A program made the translations under genes and the position numbers. Shown one piece after another: positions 34,319 through 43,771 of a stretch of DNA of 64,000 nt (position 1 is the stretch's first letter; the number at the start of each line of letters is the position of its first letter). A model generated the notes under the pieces. It worked only from the letters and a program-made list of their open reading frames with translations, was not told where the DNA came from and searched no databases. The DNA comes from Sulfurimonas sp. HSL3-7 (GTDB taxonomy: Bacteria > Campylobacterota > Campylobacteria > Campylobacterales > Sulfurimonadaceae), in NCBI RefSeq assembly GCF_039645985.1, contig NZ_CP147919.1:1426001-1490000 (forward strand). The letters run 5' to 3'.

Positions 34319-34774
34319 TTAACGTCTTCCCTGCGTGTCCGTATCTTTGGTTCTGGGCATTTGATGCATCTGCTGCATCTGCTGCCTCTGTTGCATTTGA
34401 TTCATCTGGTTCATCTGATCTTTCCGCGATCTCTCCTGCAGACGTTTTTGTTCTCTGATCTGCGCCTTAAACTGTTCGCCTTCACCTTCCTGCAGTGATG
34501 TCCGGGTACGTGTCTGTACCTGTTCCTGCTTCATCGTTCCGGCTTGACCTGCGCTTTGACCCTTTTGGTTGCCGATATCATACGTTGCCTTCTCTTCAGG
34601 CGTCATGACCGATATCCTGCTTTGAAGTTCCGTCTTAAAGTCAGCTCTCTCTTCGACCGGCACAGTTCCCCGCATATCCAGGAGTTCTTCCGTGGAATAT
34701 GAGCTGAAATCTGCCGCAACGGCATTAACGCATAATCCTGCTGCCAAATACGCAGCAATAAGAGATGTTTTCAT
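34319..34774 (-). CDS. DUF1104-type periplasmic protein with Met/Gln-rich tail
   Basis: From the Met at 34774 the protein begins with a signal peptide (MKTSLIAAYLAAGLCVNAVA). The core SSYSTEELLDMRGTVPVEERA, then SRISVMTPEEKATYDIG, matches the small DUF1104 family common in Campylobacterota. The end is a low-complexity tail of repeated NQM and QQM units, with about ten Met. Such tails can bind Cu(I) or other soft metals, but that is inference. An in-frame ATG at 34804 is less likely because it lengthens the signal. It is encoded just before the DUF2202 gene. Confidence 0.82.
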   Translation of the reverse strand: MKTSLIAAYLAAGLCVNAVAADFSSYSTEELLDMRGTVPVEERADFKTELQSRISVMTPEEKATYDIGNQKGQSAGQAGTMKQEQVQTRTRTSLQEGEGEQFKAQIREQKRLQERSRKDQMNQMNQMQQRQQMQQMHQMPRTKDTDTQGRR

Positions 34775-34971
34775 AGTGTTCTCCTTTATCTGTACGTGTA
34801 ACAAAAGTATACGGAAGAAGCATTAGTGAAGTGTTATCTGCGAATTATTGTTGCTATACAGAAAAGAGTGTTGCCAATGTATTTTATTAAGGTGGTTAAA
34901 AAAAGCGGAGAGAAACATAAAGGTGCAGGCTGATTTGCGAGTAACGTCCGCAATGAGCGTAGTCTCAGCGC

Positions 34972-36216
34972 TTACTTGCCAAAACGGATGAGATCTGTTT
35001 CGTTGTTGATCAGACCGCCGCGGTTATAACGGCTCGAAGGGTTCCAGAGAAGCCATCCGCTGCAGTTGGTGTCGTCGCTGGCGCGGATCTGTTCTTTGAT
35101 CTCAAAAGCATTGTAGTGCTTACGCGAGAAGGCGTAGTCTTTAAAATATTGCAGCCACGGGCGCAGGCGCACCGGTTCGACGGTCTCTTCCATCTTCAGT
35201 AGCGAGGCTTTGATGACACGGTAAGGCTCAAGCGAGGGGTCCTCTATACCCAGGATGCCTCGGTTGAAACCCGAAGGGTAGAGCATCGGAGCCAGATAGT
35301 CGGCATGCGTGGCAAGCACCCCGGTCTGATGGCCGATGTTGGTGTCGGTGTCAGTGTTCCAGGCGACATATCCGTAGGTGTCGACCGAGAGAAAGGTGCC
35401 GTAGGGGCGCAGGCGGTAGGCGGCTTTTTCGATAAAGTGGTCAATCGCTTTAAGACGGTTCTCCTGAATGTTGACCTGCGAAAACACCAGGTCCGCCTTG
35501 GCCGGGAAACGGACATAGTCGAAGTTGATCTCGTCGAAACCTTTTTGTGCCGCATCGACAGCGATGCTGATGATGTAGTCCTGCGCCTCTTTGTTGAAAG
35601 GGTCGACCCAGGCCATCTTGGCCGCATTGCGCCAGACCGTGCCGTCAGGACGCTTGACAGCACGCTCGGGATGGTGTTTCGCACTCAGCTCATCTTTAAA
35701 ACAGACGATACGGGCGATGGTGTAGATATGCTTCTCTTTGAGCTTTTTCATATAGCTGTCGATATCTTTGATAGTGCGGTAGTAGTGTGCATCCATCGCG
35801 CTGGCTGCTTTGACCGACGTCTTATAGGACATCTGACCCTGTTCGCTCTTGACATCGATGACCAACGCATTCGCCTCCGTCCTTTCGATGAGCCGCATCG
35901 CATTTTTAAAGCTTTTTGTTTTCGGGCTCGCTGCCCAGAACGAAAGGTAGAGCCCTTTGACCTTGAGCGGTTCGATCTCCAGTTCTACGGCAGAGCTGTT
36001 GATGTCCCAATGATAGGGACGGTAGCCATAGGCTTTGACGTGTGCAGCTTTGGAGCGGTTCGCATCAAACGATACCGTGCCGTTGGCATCGGAACGCGTC
36101 AGCGTATAATTTTGGATGAATTGGGCATTGGGGAGCGGTTCCCGGGTGTGTTTGTCCACCAGAACGACCTCTTGGGCCATAAGAAAAAGGGGAAATAGAA
36201 TTATCAGAAAGCGCAT
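34972..36216 (-). CDS. DUF4015 putative glycoside hydrolase-like protein, exported
   Basis: A signal peptide (MRFLIILFPLFLMAQE) precedes a short beta-sandwich-like domain with LVDKHTREPLPNA and DANGTVSFDANRS. The DUF4015 TIM-barrel domain follows from about residue 92: KGLYLSFWAASPKTKSF, NALVIDVKSEQGQMSY, TIARIVCFKDEL, and GFDEINFDYVRFPAK, where the acidic residues could be catalytic. The family is related to GH13-like hydrolases, but activity is unproven. It is monocistronic. Confidence 0.87.
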   Translation of the reverse strand: MRFLIILFPLFLMAQEVVLVDKHTREPLPNAQFIQNYTLTRSDANGTVSFDANRSKAAHVKAYGYRPYHWDINSSAVELEIEPLKVKGLYLSFWAASPKTKSFKNAMRLIERTEANALVIDVKSEQGQMSYKTSVKAASAMDAHYYRTIKDIDSYMKKLKEKHIYTIARIVCFKDELSAKHHPERAVKRPDGTVWRNAAKMAWVDPFNKEAQDYIISIAVDAAQKGFDEINFDYVRFPAKADLVFSQVNIQENRLKAIDHFIEKAAYRLRPYGTFLSVDTYGYVAWNTDTDTNIGHQTGVLATHADYLAPMLYPSGFNRGILGIEDPSLEPYRVIKASLLKMEETVEPVRLRPWLQYFKDYAFSRKHYNAFEIKEQIRASDDTNCSGWLLWNPSSRYNRGGLINNETDLIRFGK

Positions 36217-36434
36217 ATGAACTCGATTGATTAGTATTACAAATTATAACACTGGAGCTTTGAATCTAAGAAGTGGTATGGATGAAGATCCTGTTTTGTC
36301 AGAAAATCGTAAGATTAGTCAGATCGAAGTTGAGTAGTTTATGCCGCGGCAGGCAGGGTATCGCACTATCTTTTTCCGCAGTCGGTCTGCGAAGAACCGA
36401 ATTGTCAAAAAACATTCGAAAAGTGCTGCAATCA

Positions 36435-37571
36435 CTACTCGCGTATGTTAAGAAAGTAGTGGAGGCTCGCTTTGGACCACGCCTTGCTCTGCGCAAGGAA
36501 ACTGTCGATATCATCAGCGACCTCTTTAAAGTCCCCGTTCAGAGCGCTTTGCTCGCGCATAACATCGATCAGGGCTTTTTTACCCGCCTCCACGACATCC
36601 TGAGGGTAAGGGTAGATCTCGACTCCTTTCTCCTTTAGCGTTTCCAGGGCCTTCATGTTCTCGAAATGAAATTCACTTGCCATATCGGTGTTCATCTGTG
36701 CCGATGCCATCTCGATGATGGCCTGATGTTCACTGGCGAGCTTGTCCCATTTATGCTTGTTAAAGGTCAGTTCCAGAATAGAGCCCGGTTCATGCCAGCC
36801 AGAGTAGTAATAAGGTGCCACTTTATAGAAGCCCATTTTGAGGTCAAGCGCCGGCCCCACCCACTCTGTCGCGTCAATGACACCGCGTTCGAGCGAGGTA
36901 TAGATCTCGCCGGCCGGCAGCAAGACAGGGTTGACCCCGAGCTTGGAAAAGACTTCGCCGCCCAACCCGGGAATACGCATCTTCAGCCCCTGCATGTCAG
37001 AGAGCGACGCAATCGGCTTTCTGTACCATCCGCCCATCTGTATGTTGGTATTGCCGCCCATAAAGGGATGCAGGTTGTATTTGGCGTAATGCTTTCGCCA
37101 GAGTGTCATCCCGTTGCCGTAGAGCATCCATGAATTGATCTCTTCTGCCGTCAACCCGAAGGGGATACCGCTGAAAAGCGAAAAGGCGGAGTTCTTTCCT
37201 TTCCAGTAGTAGGGGCCGGAATGAAAAGCGTCGATCTGACCGCTGCTGGCCGCATCAAAGACGGCGAGGGCAGGGATAAGTGTGTTCTTCGGATAGACCT
37301 TGATCTCCAATGAACCGCCGCTGGCCCTGTTGACATTTTCGGCAAACCTGTCGACGCCGGTCCCCATGATAGGAAAGTGCGCCGGCCACGACGTCGCCAG
37401 GGTCAGTTTGGTCTTTCTGTTGCGGTTGATGTTGACATGCTTATCGTCATCGCTCTTCTTACCCGGATGTTTGGAGTAGTCGATGGCCTGACGGTTGGAA
37501 TCGTTGCAGGCGCTTAAAAGCCCTGCGGCGGTTGTAGCAGCGGCCGCTGTTAAAAAATCTCTTCTTCTCAT
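36435..37571 (-). CDS. TRAP transporter solute-binding protein (DctP family)
   Basis: The 378-residue protein starts with MRRRDFLTAAAATTAAGLLSAC, a twin-arginine signal combined with a lipobox. The DctP domain follows: TLATSWPAHFPIMGTGVDRF, then MRIPGLGGEVFSKLGVNPV, and AGEIYTSLERGVIDATEWVGP, which contains the Arg-type carboxylate binding region. It would bind an organic acid in the periplasm. The membrane subunits DctQ and DctM are not next to it, so it is an orphan here or works with a distant permease. Confidence 0.9.
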   Translation of the reverse strand: MRRRDFLTAAAATTAAGLLSACNDSNRQAIDYSKHPGKKSDDDKHVNINRNRKTKLTLATSWPAHFPIMGTGVDRFAENVNRASGGSLEIKVYPKNTLIPALAVFDAASSGQIDAFHSGPYYWKGKNSAFSLFSGIPFGLTAEEINSWMLYGNGMTLWRKHYAKYNLHPFMGGNTNIQMGGWYRKPIASLSDMQGLKMRIPGLGGEVFSKLGVNPVLLPAGEIYTSLERGVIDATEWVGPALDLKMGFYKVAPYYYSGWHEPGSILELTFNKHKWDKLASEHQAIIEMASAQMNTDMASEFHFENMKALETLKEKGVEIYPYPQDVVEAGKKALIDVMREQSALNGDFKEVADDIDSFLAQSKAWSKASLHYFLNIRE

Positions 37572-37588
37572 ATCTATCCTCTTTTAGT

Positions 37589-37985
37589 AAAGTCTCCGCC
37601 GTTGATGCTTCATATCTTGCCCTGATGGTGCTTTGCGCACCATAAAGCAGCGTCGGTTAAAAACAGAAAGCAATTTCTGTTTTAGTTACGCCTTTGGCGG
37701 TTTTGAACCTTTCTCACAAAGTCTCCGTCGCTGGTGCTGCGCACATCTTGCCAATGTGGTGCTGAAGCACATCACATCGTCGCGTCGGCTAAACAATGCA
37801 AAGCAGTTTGCATTGTTCTTTACGCCTTTGGCGGTTTCGACCCTAAAAAAGCCAAAACAAGGATACCGCTCGCATAGCGATGTTTCTTTAGGGCAGTTGG
37901 CTTTTTCAAAAAGTCTCCGTCGCTGGTGCTGCGCACATCAGCTCTGGTTTCGACCCTAAAAAAGCCAAGCAGTTGGCTTTTTCTT
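37589..37985 (+). repeat. three degenerate tandem repeats, non-coding
   Basis: Units begin AAAGTCTCCG(C/T)CG at 37589, 37718 and 37910, so spacings are 129 and 192 bp. Shared pieces are GTCTCCGTCGCTGGTGCTGCGC, GCGTCGG(T/C)TAAA, and ACGCCTTTGGCGGTTT. Many short inverted repeats are embedded, for example the pair around CAGAAAGCAATTTCTG and the one in ACAATGCAAAGCAGTTTGCATTGT. It lies between two minus-strand genes and carries no convincing protein frame. The unit spacing is irregular, unlike CRISPR. Confidence 0.75.
37959..37982. terminator. bidirectional intrinsic terminator
   Basis: The 10 bp arms AAAAAGCCAA and TTGGCTTTTT around a 4-base loop form a strong hairpin with A- and T-runs on both sides. 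It is just downstream of the cation antiporter gene, which ends at 37994 on the minus strand. Confidence 0.7.
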
Positions 37986-37993
37986 CACGGGTC

Positions 37994-39151
37994 TCACATA
38001 AAAGCCAGGACGATGGCGTAACAGGTGAAAAAGATCAGATGGGAGGTTCCCTCAAAATAATTGGTCTCACCGTCATCAGTTGTTTTCCAGGCAAGAATGA
38101 TCGTCAATATCAGCGCCCCGATCTGCAGAGTGTTGAAATCCAGCGTCAAGGGGTGCTCTGTCGCATAGGACATCGCCAGCAATATCGGCACCGTCAGCAT
38201 GATCGATACGGTGGATGCCCCCATTGCGATGTTGACGACACGCTGTATCTGGTCATTTTTGGCCGCCTTGATGGCCGTGATGATCTCGGGAGAAACCGAA
38301 ATGATCGCAATGACGAGACCGGCCAGACCGACAGGAAAATTGTAGGCAGAAACCAGCTGCATCCCTTCATTGGCGAATATCTCGGCAATATAGCCGATCA
38401 TCGCGATAAGCATGAAGATCGCAACAAAATTGAAGGGCGTGTTCATCTTTTCAAAAAGGTCTTCGTCCGCCTCTTCATCTTCCTCGTTTTCATTCAGACG
38501 ATTTTTAAACCTGAAAATACGGCTTCTCGCAGTGGCCTTGAAAAAGTGTGAGTGCGTCTTGGTCTGAAAGATAAAGATAACGATATAGAAAATAAAAAGG
38601 ACCGCTGCGATCAACAAGCTTGCATTGGCAAGGTCGTCGGAATTGCCGGTCGTATAGTGCAGAATACTCGGCACCAGCAAAGCAGACGAAGCCACCAGCA
38701 ATATGGTCGTATAGGTGCTTGATGTGTCTTCATTGTGTTCCTGCGCCTTAAATGCCAGACCGCCGATGAAGACTGCCAGTCCGAGCAGAACGTTCATGTC
38801 AACGATGACGGCGGAGATGATCCCCCCTTTGACTGTCTCCATCGCATCGGGGTTATGCCCGGCTTCCAAGAGAATCAGAAAAAGCAGGATGATCTCGACA
38901 ATAACGGCTGAAAAGGTGAGGACAAAACTGCCGTAAGGCTCATCCAGTCGCTCAGCCAGCACCTCCGCGGCTTCGGCAACGGTGAGCGAGAGCAGGGCGA
39001 TGCTGACGGCGGCAAAAAGTGTCGCCATATAAGGGTTGCCTAAATAGTGAAATACAAAGGTGAGAAGGGCAAAAAATAGACCGATAATAGCGGTAGCATG
39101 GTGGTCATAGATAGTCGATAAAATACTCCGCCGACTGGGCACAGGTTTCAA
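37994..39151 (-). CDS. CaCA-family calcium:proton antiporter (ChaA-like)
   Basis: This is an eleven-helix exchanger with a central acidic loop (NENEEDEEADEDLF, about residues 230-243). The two alpha repeats are AEAAEVLAERLDEPYGSFVLT (about residue 59) and AIISVSPEIITAIKAAKNDQI near residue 290, matching ChaA/VCX-type Ca2+(Na+,K+)/H+ antiporters. It is a second CaCA family in the window, distinct from the YrbG type at 13580. It is 11 bp after the neighbouring gene and may share its transcript. Confidence 0.9.
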   Translation of the reverse strand: MKPVPSRRSILSTIYDHHATAIIGLFFALLTFVFHYLGNPYMATLFAAVSIALLSLTVAEAAEVLAERLDEPYGSFVLTFSAVIVEIILLFLILLEAGHNPDAMETVKGGIISAVIVDMNVLLGLAVFIGGLAFKAQEHNEDTSSTYTTILLVASSALLVPSILHYTTGNSDDLANASLLIAAVLFIFYIVIFIFQTKTHSHFFKATARSRIFRFKNRLNENEEDEEADEDLFEKMNTPFNFVAIFMLIAMIGYIAEIFANEGMQLVSAYNFPVGLAGLVIAIISVSPEIITAIKAAKNDQIQRVVNIAMGASTVSIMLTVPILLAMSYATEHPLTLDFNTLQIGALILTIILAWKTTDDGETNYFEGTSHLIFFTCYAIVLAFM

Positions 39152-39162
39152 TACATGTTCTC

Positions 39163-40167
39163 CTAGAAAAGTGTTAACTGTTCACTGTTTCGGCTTACTT
39201 CGCCGTTTTGCAAAATGCTCTTCTCCTGTTCAGCGATCAGGGCAAAATGGAAGGATGCCGATTTTAGAATTTCTATGACATCCCGCTGTGACTCATAGGT
39301 GAATATCCCCTCTATATTTTCAAACGGTTTGGCTTTTGCCTTGGGCAGGATATAGATGATCTTCGCCCAGTTGGCCTGACGTTTCAAAAACGAGATCTGC
39401 GAAGGGACAAGCTCAAAATCCGGCTCAAAGATAAGCACACGGTCGCTTGCACCGAACTCTTTGATCTTCAGCTCTTTGTTCGTAAAGACCGCTTCAAAGT
39501 TATCGATAGGCGTAAATGCGCGCAGACGGTAGCCGATCCCGTTTATCTTGTAGAAGTTTAGCAGCCGTTCCAGGTAGGAGATGAAAAACGGCGAGAGCAG
39601 CTGCCTCTCGTAAAAAACATCGTCAAAAATAAACGAGGTCTCAAAGAGCGTCTGTTCAACGATCGTGATCTCATCTTTATAGGAGGAGGGCAGTGTTTTC
39701 GAGCTGACAAAAGTGTCCCTGTCAATCAGTTTCGGGCAAAAGAGCACGTTCGACTTGGCATCGGCGTTCCAAAGCGTCATAAAGTCATTTTTGATCGATT
39801 GGCCCAGGACCAAAAGATTACTGTCCGTCATGATCTGACGGGCCAGCTTAATGGTAATAAGATCCGTCTCATAGACGTTAAGCTCTTTTTGGATCAGATG
39901 GAAGCGCAGCAGACGCATCAGGGCATCGTCAACGTCGTCGACTTTGATCCAGGCGATCTCGTTATCGGCGATCTGTGTCGGTCGGTCAAAGATGATGCCG
40001 TAGGCACCGTTGAGAATCGCTTCATCGATCTCGGCATTATTGAAAGCAATGAAAAGATTGCCGCGCTTCACCTTTTTGGCATTGAAACTGATACCCTCAA
40101 ACCGGCTTACGAAAGGCTGATTCTGCAGGGTTCCCTGAGTCAGGGCGAGAAGATTTTCAAGTCTCAT
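39163..40167 (-). CDS. protein with Mur ligase N-terminal-like domain, epsilonproteobacterial
   Basis: The N-terminal part (residues about 1-90) resembles the UDP-binding domain of MurE/MurF: FEGISFNAKKVKRGNLFIAFNN and AILNGAYGIIFDRPTQIADN. The ATP-binding and catalytic domains of a Mur ligase are not seen. The remaining ~240 residues have no recognised motif. It could be a degenerate or regulatory relative of a peptidoglycan ligase. The neighbour metG is 15 bp upstream in the same direction, so the genes are likely co-transcribed. Confidence 0.65.
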   Translation of the reverse strand: MRLENLLALTQGTLQNQPFVSRFEGISFNAKKVKRGNLFIAFNNAEIDEAILNGAYGIIFDRPTQIADNEIAWIKVDDVDDALMRLLRFHLIQKELNVYETDLITIKLARQIMTDSNLLVLGQSIKNDFMTLWNADAKSNVLFCPKLIDRDTFVSSKTLPSSYKDEITIVEQTLFETSFIFDDVFYERQLLSPFFISYLERLLNFYKINGIGYRLRAFTPIDNFEAVFTNKELKIKEFGASDRVLIFEPDFELVPSQISFLKRQANWAKIIYILPKAKAKPFENIEGIFTYESQRDVIEILKSASFHFALIAEQEKSILQNGEVSRNSEQLTLF

Positions 40168-40182
40168 AGGGTTAGGAAAGGG

Positions 40183-42132
40183 TTATCCAATCGAGGCACC
40201 CGCTTTACGTGGTTTTTCCGGACGAACAAGACAGAGTCCCTCATCGTCTTTAGCCGCCAGCAGCATGCCGGCAGAAAGAATACCCATCAGTTTTGCCGGT
40301 TTGAGATTGGCCACGACACAGACCTGCGTGTTAAGCAGCTCTTCTGCGCTGTAGTAATCTTTGATACCCGCAACGATCTGACGCAGTTCACCTTCGCCAA
40401 GATCCACTTGAAGTTTGAGAAGCTTCTTGCTTTTTGGAACCTCTTCGGCTTCAACGATAGTGCCGACTTTCAGCGTTGTGTTGAAAAATTCGTCGAATGT
40501 GATCAACCCGGCAGCTTCTTCTTTCGGCGCTTCAGCTTTTTTACTCTCTTTTTTGCTCTCTTTCGGTTTTTCTGCTTCCATCATCGCCTTCGGCGCTTCG
40601 GGGATCAATGGCTCGTCAACACGAGGGAAGAGCGGTCCGACCGGCTTGATGGTAAAGGTGGCAAGCAGTTTTTTCTCTTTTAGAAGACTGTTATAGCTTT
40701 CTGTGTCGATCGTAAAGCCGAGAGTATCGGCAATGGTATTGGTCGTTTTAGGCATGAACGGGTGCAGCAGGACAGACGCTTTTGCTAAAACATTCGCTAC
40801 CAGGGCCACCGTGGCCAGAGCCTCATCAGTTTTTCCCTCTTTGACTTTTGTCCAAGGTGCATGTGCTTCGATCGCTCTATTTCCGATGGTAAAGACCTTC
40901 CAAAGCTCTTCCAGGAAACGGTGTGTCTGGACTTCATCAAGGAACTTCTCGACATTGTCCAATATCTCGTACATCTCCTCAAGCTCGGCAGCATGGTACT
41001 TTTCTACATCAACAGAGTCGACAAGAAAATCACTGTATTTGCCGCTCATACCGATAATACGGTTAAGCAGGTTACCCAGATCGTTGCTCAGGTCAGAGTT
41101 GATACGGTCGATAAAAGCACGCTGGGAGAAGTCCCCGTCCTGGCCGAACGGTACTTCGCGCATCATAAAGTAACGGAGGTTCTCGGCACCGTATGCATCG
41201 GAGACCTCTTTAGGAAAGACCACATTGCCTTTGGATTTTGACATCTTCTCACCGTCGCGCGTCCACCAGCCGTGGGCTGCGATATGGCGCGGAAGCGGCA
41301 GATCCAGGCTCATCAAAAATGCCGGCCAGTAGATCGCATGGAAACGCAGGATGTCTTTTCCGACAACATGCATCTGCGCAGGCCACAGGTGCATCTTGGC
41401 TTCATCCTGACCGTAACCGAGTGCCGTCACATAATTGAGAAGGGCATCAAGCCAGACATACATCACATGTTTGTCGTCATTGAGCTCTTTGGGCATCGGT
41501 ACGCCCCAGCTGAATGAAGTACGCGTGACAGAGAGGTCGTGCAGACCGCCTTTAACAAAGTTGATCACCTCGTTGCGGCGCGATTTCGGCAGAATAAAGT
41601 CAGGCGTTGCCTCATAAAAGTCCAGGAGCTTCTGCTCGTACGCGGAGAGTTTAAAGAAGTAGCTCTCCTCTTTGACCGTAGTAGTCGTACGGCCGCAATC
41701 AGGGCAGAACTCGCCGTCGATCAGCTGAGACTCCGGAAAGAAGGTCTCGCAGCTTACACAGTAGTTGCCCTCATACTCACCCTTGTAGATATCGCCTTTA
41801 TCAAACATCTTTTTGAAAGCGTACTGCACGCCTTTTTTGTGGGCTTCATCCGTCGTACGGATAAACTGGTCGTACGAGATCTCAAACTCGTCCCAGAGGT
41901 TTTTGAACAGTGCCGATATCTCATCTGCAAACTGCTGCGTCGGCTTGCCGGCTTTGAGTGCCGACTCCTCTATCTTCTGGCCGTGTTCATCCGTGCCGGT
42001 CAAAAAGTATGTCTCTTCGCCTTTAAGACGAGAGTAGCGTGCCAGCATGTCGGTGATAAATGTAGTGTAGGCATGACCGATGTGGGCTTCGCCGTTAACA
42101 TAGTAGATCGGGGTCGTGTAATAATTGCTCAT
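40183..42132 (-). CDS. metG: methionyl-tRNA synthetase with C-terminal tRNA-binding domain
   Basis: The class I signature HIGHAYTT is near the N-terminus and KMSKSKGNV lies near residue 300. The zinc-binding insert has CVSCETFFPESQL and CPDCGR. A Lys/Glu-rich linker (KKESKKAEAPKEE) precedes the C-terminal EMAP/tRNA-binding domain (about residues 545-649). The start at 42132 gives MSNYYTTPIYYVNGEAHIGH; the frame is open four codons further. Confidence 0.96.
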   Translation of the reverse strand: MSNYYTTPIYYVNGEAHIGHAYTTFITDMLARYSRLKGEETYFLTGTDEHGQKIEESALKAGKPTQQFADEISALFKNLWDEFEISYDQFIRTTDEAHKKGVQYAFKKMFDKGDIYKGEYEGNYCVSCETFFPESQLIDGEFCPDCGRTTTTVKEESYFFKLSAYEQKLLDFYEATPDFILPKSRRNEVINFVKGGLHDLSVTRTSFSWGVPMPKELNDDKHVMYVWLDALLNYVTALGYGQDEAKMHLWPAQMHVVGKDILRFHAIYWPAFLMSLDLPLPRHIAAHGWWTRDGEKMSKSKGNVVFPKEVSDAYGAENLRYFMMREVPFGQDGDFSQRAFIDRINSDLSNDLGNLLNRIIGMSGKYSDFLVDSVDVEKYHAAELEEMYEILDNVEKFLDEVQTHRFLEELWKVFTIGNRAIEAHAPWTKVKEGKTDEALATVALVANVLAKASVLLHPFMPKTTNTIADTLGFTIDTESYNSLLKEKKLLATFTIKPVGPLFPRVDEPLIPEAPKAMMEAEKPKESKKESKKAEAPKEEAAGLITFDEFFNTTLKVGTIVEAEEVPKSKKLLKLQVDLGEGELRQIVAGIKDYYSAEELLNTQVCVVANLKPAKLMGILSAGMLLAAKDDEGLCLVRPEKPRKAGASIG

Positions 42133-42234
42133 AAGTTCTCTCAATAGTAAAATTCAAAAGCGCAAAGCGCCTGGGCTCCACGCCGAATGTAAATCGGCGT
42201 CAGCGTAAACAAGGGATGGAACACCCCTTGTGTT

Positions 42235-42432
42235 TTAAAATTCAAAGCCGCCGGTCTCGCCTTTGGACATCGAGTCATAGACAGCTTGCACGTATGCCTG
42301 GCGTATTTCACAGCCTATATAAAACGCACACAAACTACAGCTTTTGACATTCTTTTCTTCCTGGCATGCTTTGACTCTCACGATCTCTTCGTCAAGTCGC
42401 TGTTCGAAAATATCAGTTTCCAGCGTAGACAT
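42235..42432 (-). CDS. small Cys-motif protein downstream of fbp
   Basis: The 65-residue protein from ATG 42432 begins [20 protein letters not shown] and contains [19 protein letters not shown], four Cys spaced C-x8-C-x2-C-x6-C. This pattern could hold zinc or an iron-sulfur cluster. It overlaps the end of fbp by 20 bp, which suggests co-expression. The open frame extends further upstream, but the overlap and family-like start favour this Met. Function is unknown. Confidence 0.75.
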   Translation of the reverse strand: MSTLETDIFEQRLDEEIVRVKACQEEKNVKSCSLCAFYIGCEIRQAYVQAVYDSMSKGETGGFEF

Positions 42433-43255
42433 CTTTGACTCTGGCGATCTCATATTTCGAACCGAAGAAACATGGCGTCGTATCATGGATATGTTTGGCT
42501 TCCATCGTCAGAAGATCGTTTTTCCCATCCGTCTGATCCCCGCCGGCTGTTTTGAAGATGAACGCAAAAGGAAGCGCTTCATAAAGCATGCGGAGCTTGC
42601 CTTCCGGTTTATCGGAAGTAGAAGGGTACGAAAAGAGCCCGCCGCCTTTAAGCAGGATCTGATGCAGGTCAGGCACCATCCCACCCGAATAACGGAGACG
42701 GTAACCCTCCTGAAAGAGCCCGTCTACCATCGCTTTGTGGTACGGCGGCCAGTTTTGCTGCGTTCCTCCCGGTGCGTTGAGTTTACCTTTCTCTTTAAGC
42801 ACGATGTTTTTGACAAAGACAAAGACACCGTCCTGAAGCAGGTAGAACTTCACTTCGCCGTCGTGAGCAAAGACGAGTTCGGTACGCGGGCCGTAAACGA
42901 CGTAGCAGGCAGCAACAAGGTTTTTCACGGAGAACGAACCGTCATAAATGCCGAAGATCGAACCTACACTCAGGTTCACATCGATCAAAGAGGAGCCGTC
43001 AAGCGGGTCAAAGGCGACAAAGTATTTTGCATCTTTATTCATTACGAGGGAGTGTTCCTGCTCCTCGCTGACGATGGTGTTGATGGTCTCTGCTTTGGTA
43101 AACTCCTCTTCAACCACCAGGTCACATTTGATGTCGAGCTGCAGCTGGGTATCACCCGTCGAGTTCATCTGCTGTGAATACTCAATATCTTTGGTATCTA
43201 TCTCATGTTTTATACGTATTGCCGCACGTTCTATTGCACTTAATATCTCTTTCAT
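42413..43255 (-). CDS. fbp: fructose-1,6-bisphosphatase class I
   Basis: The enzyme hydrolyses fructose 1,6-bisphosphate in gluconeogenesis. The metal and substrate motif [20 protein letters not shown] is at about residues 79-98. The C-terminal [20 protein letters not shown] is the family active-site region. The 280 residues are a little shorter than E. coli Fbp (332), normal for Campylobacterota. It begins directly after mobB (1 bp). Confidence 0.95.
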   Translation of the reverse strand: MKEILSAIERAAIRIKHEIDTKDIEYSQQMNSTGDTQLQLDIKCDLVVEEEFTKAETINTIVSEEQEHSLVMNKDAKYFVAFDPLDGSSLIDVNLSVGSIFGIYDGSFSVKNLVAACYVVYGPRTELVFAHDGEVKFYLLQDGVFVFVKNIVLKEKGKLNAPGGTQQNWPPYHKAMVDGLFQEGYRLRYSGGMVPDLHQILLKGGGLFSYPSTSDKPEGKLRMLYEALPFAFIFKTAGGDQTDGKNDLLTMEAKHIHDTTPCFFGSKYEIARVKDVYAGN

Positions 43256-43771
43256 CTACACTGCCTTTGCATTATCTAATATCCACGCTATCACGTCGTC
43301 TTCGCTGTTGAGATCCAGGACAGGTACGCCTTTGGGCAAAGCGTAGCTGTTAAGATCAATGCTCTCATCGATCGCAAGGGCGTTCATATAGGGAAAGTAC
43401 TCCTCATCGATCTTGTCGCGGAAGATACTGATACGCGGAAGCGGGAGGGTTTTCAGACCCTCGACCAGAAGAATATCAAAATCGCCCAGCATCGCAATGA
43501 TCTCGTCGAGCTCTTTATGACGCTGGGAGAACATCGTCGTTCTTGTCGGTGAGGTCACCACCACTTCGGCACCGGTCTCCGAAAACTTGTGCGAATCTTT
43601 GCCCGGAACATCAAAATGCGCCTTGTCTTTGGGATCATTCTTTATGATCGCCACCTCTTTTGCATGCTCATTGATCAACTTTTTCGCCACTTTAATGATC
43701 AACGTAGTCTTACCGCTGTTCGAAGGGCCCGTAAAAGCGACTGCTAAACGTTTTCGCACATCTACATCCAT
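43256..43771 (-). CDS. mobB: molybdopterin-guanine dinucleotide biosynthesis adaptor MobB
   Basis: MobB is a GTP-binding partner of MobA in molybdenum cofactor maturation. The P-loop GPSNSGKTTLIIKVAKKL lies at about residues 15-32, and DILLVEGLKTLPLPRI follows. The length of 171 residues is normal. It abuts fbp, a gene pair seen in other Campylobacterota to my recollection. Molybdoenzymes are not encoded in this window. Confidence 0.9.
   Translation of the reverse strand: MDVDVRKRLAVAFTGPSNSGKTTLIIKVAKKLINEHAKEVAIIKNDPKDKAHFDVPGKDSHKFSETGAEVVVTSPTRTTMFSQRHKELDEIIAMLGDFDILLVEGLKTLPLPRISIFRDKIDEEYFPYMNALAIDESIDLNSYALPKGVPVLDLNSEDDVIAWILDNAKAV

Noticed and set aside
34307..34498. A Leu/His-rich plus-strand frame
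   Set aside because: It is the antisense of the Met/Gln-rich tail of the DUF1104 gene.
37589..37985. CRISPR array
   Set aside because: Unit lengths (129 and 192 bp) are irregular and repeats are diverged along their length; no spacers of constant length and no cas genes.
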